Of a stretch of DNA of 64,000 nucleotides, positions 1 through 8,200 are shown piece by piece; the first letter of the stretch is position 1, and the number at the start of each line of letters is the position of its first letter. The DNA comes from Microvirga soli (GTDB lineage: Bacteria > Pseudomonadota > Alphaproteobacteria > Rhizobiales > Beijerinckiaceae): assembly GCF_016734765.1 (NCBI RefSeq), contig NZ_JAERQE010000012.1, forward strand, positions 1 through 64,000. The letters run 5' to 3'. Under the pieces are notes generated by a model. The model did not search any database and had not been told where the DNA came from. It worked only from the letters and a program-made list of their open reading frames with translations. Both the position numbers and the translations under genes were made by a program.

Positions 1-408
1 TGCGACCTCCAGCTTCACGGGTAAGTTATGTGGCTCCAGTTCAGCAGCGGCTTCGAAGTAGGTCAGGGCTGCAGCGCGATCTCCACGCCTGCGAGCCACG
101 TGACCGAGCGCTATGCGTGCACCGGCGTGCTGCGGAGCCTGTTTGAGGATCTCCTGGAGAACTGCTTCCGCCTCATCCAGCCGGCCGAGCTCGCGCAGAT
201 CTGCTGCGACCTCCAGCTTCACGGGTAAGTTATGTGGCTCCAGTTCAGCAGCGGCTTCGAAGTAGGTCAGGGCTGCAGCGCGATCTCCACGCCTGCGAGC
301 CACGTGACCAAGCCATATGCGTGCACCGGCGTGCTGCGGAGCCTGTTTGAGGATCTCCTGGAGAACTGCTTCCGCCTCATCCAGCCGGCCGAGCTCGCGC
401 AGATCTGC
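1..408. repeat. 204-bp tandem repeat inside the TPR gene
   Basis: Positions 1-204 and 205-408 are near-identical direct copies with only about three visible substitutions, clustered around 100-110 versus 304-314. A third copy begins at 409 but diverges after about nine bases. The period equals 68 codons, so copy number can change without breaking the frame. The left limit is the window edge, so more copies may exist. Confidence 0.9.
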
Positions 409-546
409 TGCGACCTCGATTTTGAAGGAAATCTGATTGGGATCGGCGGCTAGAGCGGCTCGGAGATGGCAAAGCGATGCGGTCCGATCACCGCGGCTTC
501 GGGCTTGGCGCGACAAGTCCATCAGTGTTCGGGGTTCACCACGCAT
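1..546 (-). CDS. TPR-repeat protein, N-terminal part, runs off the left edge
   Basis: A minus-strand frame is open from an ATG at 546 to base 1 without a stop, so about 182 codons of a longer protein are visible. An in-frame stop (tga) sits directly upstream of this ATG, which fixes the N-terminal limit. The protein is made of helical TPR-like pairs. Recurrent motifs are A-R-I-x-L-G-H-V-A-R-R-R-G-D, A-A-L-T-Y-F-E-A-A and L-R-E-L-G-R-L-D-E-A-E-A-V-L. One unit is 68 residues, i.e. two 34-residue TPRs, and it repeats almost perfectly. TPR arrays are protein-interaction scaffolds, and in polysaccharide loci they often accompany assembly or export proteins. No catalytic domain is visible in this part, but one could lie beyond the edge, because TPR-glycosyltransferase fusions are common. 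Confident as a TPR protein; function unknown. Confidence 0.75.
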   Translation of the reverse strand, partial: MRGEPRTLMDLSRQARSRGDRTASLCHLRAALAADPNQISFKIEVAADLRELGRLDEAEAVLQEILKQAPQHAGARIWLGHVARRRGDRAAALTYFEAAAELEPHNLPVKLEVAADLRELGRLDEAEAVLQEILKQAPQHAGARIALGHVARRRGDRAAALTYFEAAAELEPHNLPVKLEVA

Positions 547-865
547 TCAGGATCATTCTCAACAGTTTGCCGCTCGGTACCGGGGATAAGGGAGACGACA
601 ACGGCACGGAGTAGAGCTTCAAGTCAGATCACCTCGAGGTGCTTAGCGATTTGGAGTGCAATGACCAAACCTAAGGCACTCGCACAGCGCTTTAGGTTTG
701 ATGATAGATGCATGGTCAAAAGGTCGCACTTTCAGATGAGTCAAGCTTAAAGCTTACCCGCGAGGAGGTAGATGGGAGAATGCAAAGGGGGAGCTTGAAC
801 GGTGGACTGTGGCCTTTCAGACTTTGCTCCCGTCGACGTCTCCACCAATGATGTAATAGAATTTT
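547..865. other. intergenic, inverted repeat at 666-700
   Basis: No gene is recognised between the TPR gene and the fucosyltransferase-like gene. The one visible structure is a 12-bp inverted repeat (arms 666-677 and 689-700, one G-T pair, 11-base loop). It could be a transcription stop or attenuator, but no T-run follows it on either strand, so the role is uncertain. Confidence 0.4.
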
Positions 866-1792
866 TTAGGTGCGCTTCTTGCAGCGGTCGCCTACAACGT
901 TGTATATGAAGTGGTTCAGTTCATGGTTTTTATTATGTCTTGCTACAATAAGAAGTATATTTGAGAAGGTAGACAAACTTAACCCGACATAATTCCTTAG
1001 GTTCATCGCTATCTGGAAGTCAATGAGGGATCGTTTCAAACGCGACTCTGGATAGTCGATTCCATCAGGCAAATCCGATTTGAACTCGATCTTAAAACCA
1101 TAATTGGCCGCAGCAACTTTGATTGATGACTTCTCTATTAGCAGATCGTCTTCGTCACAGCAGGCCCAAATCCTGTCGACTCCACTCAGCTCTGGGGTGT
1201 TAGCAATTTTGCTAAAGATTTTATCAACATCGACGGTCACGTGCTCATTGTCGCGTGTAAGTTCAACCGATCCGAATTTCCTAATTAGGTGTTCCTGCCA
1301 GTCACGTTCAATTCGGAGCTGTAGAGCGGTTACTCTGCTTAGGTCAAAATGCCCTGTGATGTCTGCTGCGACCTGCTGTAGCTGTTGTGTGGGAACCAAG
1401 TTAGCGGTAACAGTTATCGCTGCCGAGGCGGCTTTATCTTCTTCAGGATCAAAATTAGGTTTTGCTGCTCGGGTCAGCGCCTTCGCGCCAGCGGGAAAGC
1501 AATCATTAAATGACAGCACTTCGGTTGCTGGCTTCTCAGTCAACAAGTTTTCCGGGATGCTGTTCAGAAATGTGTTCTGATCGAAGGCTTCCCAAATCTG
1601 GAGCGTGTCAGACTCGGACGGTGACTTTCCAGCCATCGGCGTAAAGTCAAAAACATGATCCGGAATTCGCACCTTCCCATTTCGCTCAATTGCCGTTGCG
1701 AATAGGCCAGCGATACTCATCTTTTGGTTGTTAAGCCCGCCAGCCAAGGGCCCTAGTTCGAAAACTTCCATATTTCCATTCCAGCTATTCAT
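866..1792 (-). CDS. O-fucosyltransferase-like glycan enzyme (putative)
   Basis: This 308-residue protein has a GGLNNQ motif near residue 18, a central R-I-E-R-D-W-Q motif and a C-terminal GLSLSTFSN stretch. That arrangement is reminiscent of GDP-fucose-dependent O-fucosyltransferase/NodZ-like GT-B proteins, where the glycine-rich N-terminal loop and the late Ser/Thr-rich motif bind the nucleotide sugar. No signal peptide or membrane segment is seen, so it is probably cytoplasmic. The ATG at 1792 is used; Met8 is an alternative start that gives a better match to the conserved beginning. It lies among glycosyltransferases and polysaccharide genes, which supports a role in decorating a surface glycan. 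Base composition is more AT-rich than in the neighbouring polysaccharide genes, as is often seen for acquired glycosyltransferases. The family call rests on remembered motifs only and is moderate. Confidence 0.5.
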   Translation of the reverse strand: MNSWNGNMEVFELGPLAGGLNNQKMSIAGLFATAIERNGKVRIPDHVFDFTPMAGKSPSESDTLQIWEAFDQNTFLNSIPENLLTEKPATEVLSFNDCFPAGAKALTRAAKPNFDPEEDKAASAAITVTANLVPTQQLQQVAADITGHFDLSRVTALQLRIERDWQEHLIRKFGSVELTRDNEHVTVDVDKIFSKIANTPELSGVDRIWACCDEDDLLIEKSSIKVAAANYGFKIEFKSDLPDGIDYPESRLKRSLIDFQIAMNLRNYVGLSLSTFSNILLIVARHNKNHELNHFIYNVVGDRCKKRT

Positions 1793-1989
1793 TTGACGTG
1801 GCTGCCCGCGTTGTATGAAGCTCGCAAAGCAGCGTTCACTCTACCACTAAGCCCCTGTAGAGAAAGACGCAATAGCTCCAAGGGTCTGCTGGAGACTTCC
1901 ATTGAGCGGATGACACCAATCGACGCTGATCCCCTTGCATTGACCTGGTCGCGGAGGACTATAGACATGATTTGACCTGCGCCGGTTTA

Positions 1990-2121
1990 AAACCCGCCAC
2001 CGCCGCCATGCTGTTCTGGGTTCTGCTCGCATCTGGTGAGATCACCATGCGCAAAATTGACGGCTGGAAGACGCTCCAACAGGCATCAGTTTCAAGAGTG
2101 ACGATTGACTGCAAAGCCTGA
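1990..2121 (+). pseudogene. C-terminal remnant of an IS256-type transposase (putative)
   Basis: On the plus strand an open frame from about 1990 to the tga at 2119-2121 encodes a short peptide with motifs F-W-V-L-L-A-S-G-E-I-T-M-R-K and I-D-G-W-K-T-L. These resemble the C-terminal tail of mutator-type (IS256) transposases of Rhizobiales. There is no start codon or catalytic domain upstream. A second short reading around 2158-2215 (F-H-T-T-R-D-W-N-R-R-K) may be another scrap of the same kind. No gene is visible in the remaining bases of 1793-2324. Confidence 0.4.
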
Positions 2122-2324
2122 CCTAATCATCATAATGTTACTGGAGGTCGCTCTGTCCGAAGTTCCATACAACTCGCGATTGGAATCGGCGCAAGATGCA
2201 GGCGCATGCAGCGGGGGCAGGCTACGAGGTTCTGCACCTACTAGTGACTCTTAAACGGGCACTCAGATTTTACTTAATTGCTCTGGTCCCCTTGGCGACC
2301 ACGCGAAGCTGGTCGGCTTCCTTC

Positions 2325-3245
2325 TCACCTCAATTGAGCTGCGCTTAAAAAAGCTCTGATGTCATCAGATAGTATCAGTGGGAGGAACTCATCGACCTGC
2401 TGGTCGGGCCAATCCCACCAGCGCAACGAAAGAAGGTGTTCGACAATATCGGGAGTGAAACGATAACGGATAACGGCAGCTGGAATTCCAACTGCGATAG
2501 CATAAGGAGGAACGTCTTTCGTTATAACGGAGTGGGCTCCGATCACTGCTCCGTCGCCGACCGTTACCCCGGATCCGATGAATGCGCCTGAGCCGATCCA
2601 TACATCATTCCCAATCGTAACATCGCCCCTCGTTGAATGGTCATTCACACCTACGGGTATGGATGACCAATACTTCCGAAGTGTGGCGAATGGATATGTA
2701 CTAACGAAATCTGTTCTATGGTTTCCAAGGGCGATTGTAGTGCCACCCGCGATGGACGTATATTTGCCAATGGTTAGTTTAGCCTGTTGTTCCTCGAACA
2801 CGGTGGGGCGGCCGTAAGTATGATCACCGATATTCCATCCGTAAATTGATCTTTGCTTTTCGAAATGCTGCTTTGTGCTATTTGGAAGCCGCGGTCGATT
2901 TTCCCATGTCTGCTGGTCGAGGTGCATGAAAAGATTTGCTTTGTTCAAAAGGAACAATCCGCGCAACCTTAAAATTCCGGCTTCTCGTCTGACTTCAGTG
3001 AAATGTGTGCTTACCCTTTGACCATCTTTGTGAACTAGAAGCAGGTAACCACCATCCAGACGCCAGAAGGTCTCATTTTCGTGAAGGTACCCGCCAATCT
3101 TCCCGTTAGGAAGAAATCTTAAAGCTTCTGTCGCAATGTGCCCTGTCGAATGGGATAGACGCCAAACGCATTCTAATAACTCTTTTTCTGAAACTAGTTC
3201 CTGATGCACGCTATCTTCAGTGTGCTGGATGAAGTTTTCCTTCAT
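2325..3245 (-). CDS. CatB/XAT-like hexapeptide-repeat acetyltransferase
   Basis: A 306-residue protein. The C-terminal half (about residues 155-275) has left-handed parallel beta-helix hexapeptides, including I-G-N-D-V-W-I-G-S-G-A-F-I-G, V-G-D-G-A-V-I-G-A-H-S-V-I and the closing D-V-P-P-Y-A-I-A-V-G-I-P-A. This is typical of xenobiotic/virginiamycin-type O-acetyltransferases, which use acetyl-CoA. G-N-H at about 176-178 matches the conserved catalytic-His region of that family. The first ~135 residues form an extra N-terminal domain (W-R-L-S-H-S-T-G, G-G-Y-L-H-E-N-E-T-F-W-R-L) that is not part of the usual ~210-residue enzyme. Such an extension occurs in polysaccharide-modifying members. Given the surrounding glycosyltransferases, it most likely acetylates a sugar of the surface polysaccharide rather than an antibiotic. 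Confidence 0.75.
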   Translation of the reverse strand: MKENFIQHTEDSVHQELVSEKELLECVWRLSHSTGHIATEALRFLPNGKIGGYLHENETFWRLDGGYLLLVHKDGQRVSTHFTEVRREAGILRLRGLFLLNKANLFMHLDQQTWENRPRLPNSTKQHFEKQRSIYGWNIGDHTYGRPTVFEEQQAKLTIGKYTSIAGGTTIALGNHRTDFVSTYPFATLRKYWSSIPVGVNDHSTRGDVTIGNDVWIGSGAFIGSGVTVGDGAVIGAHSVITKDVPPYAIAVGIPAAVIRYRFTPDIVEHLLSLRWWDWPDQQVDEFLPLILSDDIRAFLSAAQLR

Positions 3246-4091
3246 GACTGGATCATCTTTCCTAGAACATTGACGCTGTTGTGGCGCCGCACCTCGAAAG
3301 TGAGACAGGGACGCCCTGATTGATGTGAGAGGATCAATTTACTTGGGAACGATAACCAAGCGTCTTGTGAGATGAAGGTTGTTGTCCCTCTCAACACACA
3401 TCGACAGGTTCTTCAGAACCGAATTAGCCTCAGCGGTTGGGCTCGTTCCGACGAAGTCATGCTTAACCGTGCGTATGAAGACTTCCATTACGTCATCGCT
3501 ATGGGAACTCTGGTCTAGCTAGATCCGCTTCTCCTACGTCTCCACGCAGACCCTTTGTCTCGGGCGTGATGTGGCTCGATCCGTTGTCAGAGGCTCGCCC
3601 GATGGTCTCCGGCAGACGGTTCGCAGACCCGAAGCGTTCCTCGGCAACCGTGGGCACAAAGTCCCTTCGTCTTCGGTCTAGCGCTATTCAATCGTTATGA
3701 CATGGCCCGGAATTTCCGATCGCATCTCTCCAGCACAGAAGCCACTCGCACTAAGTCGCTGTCGTCAGAGCCAATCCGGAACTTATCCAAGAACTAGCGC
3801 CCGTTACATTACTTTACCGCAACGCGCTCCTTGGCACCGGGATTGTGCTGCGCCAGCAGGCCATAGCCCCCAGCACCTGCGGGATTAGCTACGACTTACC
3901 GGTGCTCGGCCTTGCTCGCGCACTTGGCACACCAAACGGCTACACACCGCCGACGACAATGGCTTGGCGGACTGCGGATGGCCGCCTCAATGACTATCAG
4001 CTGTTTCTTCGGCTCCTGTCGCAGATCAAGTCGTTGGACTGGGCGTTTCTGAGCTTTCAGAAACTAGAACAAGGTTGATGCGTTAATGGTA
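3246..4091. other. 846-bp region without a recognisable gene
   Basis: No convincing coding sequence was found. A plus-strand frame from about 3740 to 4078 (stop before 4079) carries protein-like stretches such as L-G-L-A-R-A-L-G and D-Y-Q-L-F-L-R-L-L. It lacks a credible start and ribosome binding site and matches no family I know. It may be the eroded tail of a transferred gene. Nothing else is seen. Confidence 0.35.
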
Positions 4092-5210
4092 TCACGCAGA
4101 AAGTGCCTCAACAAACTTGTCGTCTTCGCCTTGGACAGATACCAATCCTCGATGAAAGGCTTCTAAGTAGGCTCGCTGATGTGCCCAAGTCGGTTCAAGT
4201 ACTGCACCCTCTGCCCACTCGTTCCACGCGTTAATGAAGAGGAACGGTGCGGGGATCTTTCCGGCGCGAGCTCTTATGATTGATGCTTCAACTGCCTTTT
4301 GGGTCCACCCTTCGAATTTATGAGGCGTACTTCCTACTAGGACGTGTGCGTTCTTCGGGCGGCGCGACGAGTTATCCCAGTCTGGGCAAATGCCGGGCAC
4401 AAGGTTCTCAATGAGATTGAGACCAGCAAGGCTCGCATCGCGTACAGCGTCATAGGCTTCGAAGTAATCTCCACGCTCCGGCTCAAACACATTTAAGGCC
4501 GCCGGATCGAGCAACGCCCGCTTCTGCGCTCTGGGAACCCGATGCGGCGGAAACTGAACCACGAAATCGAGCAACTTCGCCATCTCAGGTTTGAAGCCAT
4601 GGGAGTAGACCCCACCAAGCATAACGTCCGCTGCCGTTTTTTCCCTCAGGCGCGCCCGAAACTCCGAAATCCACTCCCCAACCGGGCTCGGAAGGTGCTC
4701 GGTTTGATAGATCAGAAACACAGGACGGCCATTCACCCGGATATAGCGCGGATCCGCCATGGCTGAGGCCAAGTCGTCGATCAAACCTGTCAACGTGACT
4801 TCATCGTAGGTCTGCTCCCGGATCAGCTGATCGCTCCGACCGTCCCAGGCCCGAGTCCAACTTTCGTTCGCCCAGCACAGGCAGAACGGTAGGTTCGGAT
4901 GAGGGCTCGACAACAGCGAGCGGACAGGCATATCGAGTTCCCGCTGTTCACCGAAGCGGTAGTAATAAAAACAGAAACCATAGATGCCATACGCTTGCGC
5001 CAGGGCAATCTGCTCGGCAAAAACAGGGCGATGCCGCAGATCATAGAAGCCGAGCTCACCCGGAATCCTCGGTTGGGCATGGCCAGGATAGCGCGGGGTG
5101 CCGCGTGCGACGTTGGTCCACTCGGTGAAGCCAGCGCCCCAATTCTCATCATTGAAGGCCGTAGTATGGAACTGCGGCAGGTAAAAGCAGATGGGTGTCA
5201 CGTTGGTCAT
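4092..5210 (-). CDS. WbsX-like glycan biosynthesis protein (GH99-related fold)
   Basis: The ATG at 5210 gives a 372-residue protein. The longer upstream reading frame overlaps the preceding gene and has no family character. Motifs of the WbsX family (found in O-antigen and capsule loci, related to GH99 glycosidases) are clear: P-I-C-F-Y-L-P-Q-F-H at the N-terminus, W-G-x-G-F-T-E-W-T-N-V, F-C-F-Y-Y-Y, W-A-N-E-S-W-T-R-x-W-D, D-P-R-Y-I-R-V-N-G-R-P-V and N-A-W-N-E-W-A-E-G-A near the C-terminus. The family is usually ~350 residues or a domain of larger glycosyltransferases, so this one is complete. It starts 13 bp after the stop of the upstream 1537-residue glycosyltransferase on the same strand, suggesting co-transcription. 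A close relative forms a domain of the 1303-residue protein at 23713-27624. Biochemical activity is not established. Confidence 0.85.
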   Translation of the reverse strand: MTNVTPICFYLPQFHTTAFNDENWGAGFTEWTNVARGTPRYPGHAQPRIPGELGFYDLRHRPVFAEQIALAQAYGIYGFCFYYYRFGEQRELDMPVRSLLSSPHPNLPFCLCWANESWTRAWDGRSDQLIREQTYDEVTLTGLIDDLASAMADPRYIRVNGRPVFLIYQTEHLPSPVGEWISEFRARLREKTAADVMLGGVYSHGFKPEMAKLLDFVVQFPPHRVPRAQKRALLDPAALNVFEPERGDYFEAYDAVRDASLAGLNLIENLVPGICPDWDNSSRRPKNAHVLVGSTPHKFEGWTQKAVEASIIRARAGKIPAPFLFINAWNEWAEGAVLEPTWAHQRAYLEAFHRGLVSVQGEDDKFVEALSA

Positions 5211-5223
5211 CGAAAAACTCTGC

Positions 5224-8200
5224 TCAGCGCTTGCTGATGTTAAGGTGATCCAGAATCTCAGCAGTCCGGGCCTTGAATGAATGCTTCTCCCGGACATGGC
5301 GCGAGACTTTTGAGCCGTCAAAGCCACGAAGGCCTTCGACCAGCGCAGGAAGCTTGGAGCTGTCGGAATACGTCCGCACGGCATCGCCGAAGATCTGATC
5401 CAGCCCTTCAACGAAGTCCGTGATAACAGGCCGACCAGCCGCAACGACATCGAAGATTCGATTCGAGATGATTCCGTACTCCCGCATCGTCAGCCAGTGA
5501 TCATTCAGGACCACGGCCGCTGACCCGTACCAGTTGCCGAGGTCCTCGTTTGGAATGTACTCACCGCGCACGTAGTGAGAAGGAAGGAACGGATCCCAGT
5601 CCTTTCCATACACCACTAAGGGCAGCCCTTGCTGTACGGAATCCAACACGATGGTTCGCGGCTGGAGGCGAGAATTGCCGACAAACAGAACCTTTCCGGA
5701 GACCGCGTCGACTGGCCTGACCCGATCAACGCAGAACCGCGCCGGATCGGTTGCTTGCAGCAGCAGGTGCGAGTCAACGCCGAGAACCTGCCAAAGGTGA
5801 GCCTTGAGTTGGTACCCTGCCGCAAAAACAGCATCCATGGCCGCGTACTCGTCGGGCCGAATCTTGTCGGGATGGCTGATCACCCACATGGCATTGAGGG
5901 CGCTCTTGACCGGCTTCACGTCCACGATGCCGCGAATGTGCAGGACGACATCGCCAGCCGAACTCTCCTCGCTCCAGTCATCACGAAACTCAATAACGCC
6001 TGAATGACCATAGTCTTCCAGCGCTGCAATGATCGATTGTGCGTAATGGTAGTCCCCCCAGGAGTCTTTTTCAGGAGAGTTCGGGGCGGGGCACCGCAAC
6101 GCAAACACCAGTGGCCGGGAAACGGCTGGTGCGACCAGCGCGCTGCCGCTGTGGGTATCAGGAAGAAGATTCCAGTTTACCACCGAGGTTGGCCTCTTGC
6201 GCGGATCACGCAAGGCAAAGCCTTCCGGAAGGCTCGGCTCGATGCGCAGCTTTCCAAGCCATCGCTCCTTCAACGCATCGAGCTCCTTAAGGTACTCGTT
6301 CTGCGATGATGCCGGCGAAAGCTTCTTGTTGGCGCTCAGGCGGGTGTCGAGATGGACGACGGTTGCACGAGGGTCCGCACTCAGGAGCCGAGCGGCAAAG
6401 TCAGCAAGACCATATGTGACGGCGAAGTCGGCTTCAAAGCCGCCGAGCTCTCGGAACGTCTGGGCATGGATCAGGACAGGCGAGGTCACCGGAATGATGC
6501 CGTGGATTTGTCCAGCTCTCGGCAGGTCCGATTGACCAGTTAAGGTAGGCAGGAGGAGAGCTGACGTAAGGTCCAGGCGCGCGAGCTCATTCACGACGAC
6601 GGTCGCTGGATCAACCACAAGGGGGAGTGCCAATGCGGAGGGTCGCTGGCCTGCCACCCGCACAAAGTCGTCTACGGCGCTGGCCTCATAGGTGACGCCG
6701 GACCGCCACACCAGGAGGTGGTGTCCCTTTGCAATGGACGCGGCCAGGTTTGCCGCGGGATATTCCTGGAAGGAGCGCCAGAGATTGATTACCCGCACAT
6801 GCCTTGTCTGCCGTGCCAGGGCATTGAGGAGGTTTGTGGCGGCGAAGGTCAAGGCATTGTTGACGATGATCAACTCGTGACCGGACTCGACAACGTGCCG
6901 GACCGCTGCCCAGAGATCATCCGTAATCGCGGCCCAATCCGCGTTGGAGATCGGCCAGACGATCGAAACAGAACACTCCCCGGCAGGCGCTGTTCCGACG
7001 ATATGAGGATCAAGATTGATATTTCTTTGACAGACTTTGTAGAAGTCGCCGGACAGCTCGCTCGTCGTGATGCGCTCCAAGGTATCATTGTCGTCCACGT
7101 AGTTGCAGCCGATCACAGGAACAAACAGGGGGTCTGCAATCTTGCTGATGCGCAGGATCAGGTCCCAGTCGACGCAACGCCGCAGATTTTCATCGAAGGC
7201 AATCCCGTCATCGACGAAGCGGCGATGATGAACGTACACGTTCATATCGATGTAGTTTTCACGACGCAGGGCGTCGAGATTGAACACGTCGCCGCGGTAC
7301 ACGACAGTGCCGGCGGCGTTGAAAACCCGTAAGGTAGAGTAAGCCGCCGCGGCCTGCTTGAGGATCATTGCTTTGAGGGTGATCTCAAGGTGGCGCGGTT
7401 CCCAGTAGTTATCTGAGTCTAGGTATGCAATGTACTCGCCACGGGCCCTCCGGATTCCCTCATTGCGTGCGGCACTGACGCCGCTTGCGGCAATCGGGAT
7501 GTAAACGACCCGTGGATCAGGTATGTGTGTCCGCAGAAGCTTTTCTGTGCCGTCTGTGCTTCCGTCGTCAACGACAATAAGCTCAAGGTTGGCGTGAGTT
7601 TGGCTCAACACGGAACGGATCGCGCGCTTCAGAACGCTGGCACGATTGCGCGTCGGCATGATCACTGAGACCAGGGGAAGGGGCCTCTCGGAGGGGCCAA
7701 ACTGGGCGTCGATATCCCGGGCGTATTTCTCTGCGGCCGTCTCATTGAAGACAGCGTACTGACGCGCGATTGGCTCCCACCGTTTGGCACGGTTGGCCGT
7801 GAAGGTTGTTCCAGCGTGGGCTTCGCGTTCGAAGCGATCAACCAGCCAGGCCTGACCATTCACGGGCGGCAAGATGCCGTTATGTGGTGGCGTGTTGCCC
7901 TCGGTAAAAACCGTCTGGATGCCTGGGACAACAGTCGATCGAGACGGATTTGGTTCAAGAAACGCTGTTAGAGCCTCTGACGCTCGCCCCCGCGGCTCGA
8001 CCTGAACCGCAGGGTGCGGCGCATGTCCTGCGGCGCGCCCTGTCTCGAGAAAATACTCGAATGCCTTTTCTTTCGCTTCAGCCGGAATCTGCTCAGCGTA
8101 CCATTTCAGGTCAAACCGTGGATGGGGACGCCGGCCCTCACGCTGCCCCGAGGTAATGAAATGACGCAGCGGCGCTTGACGCGCTCTCGCGACGTCCGCA

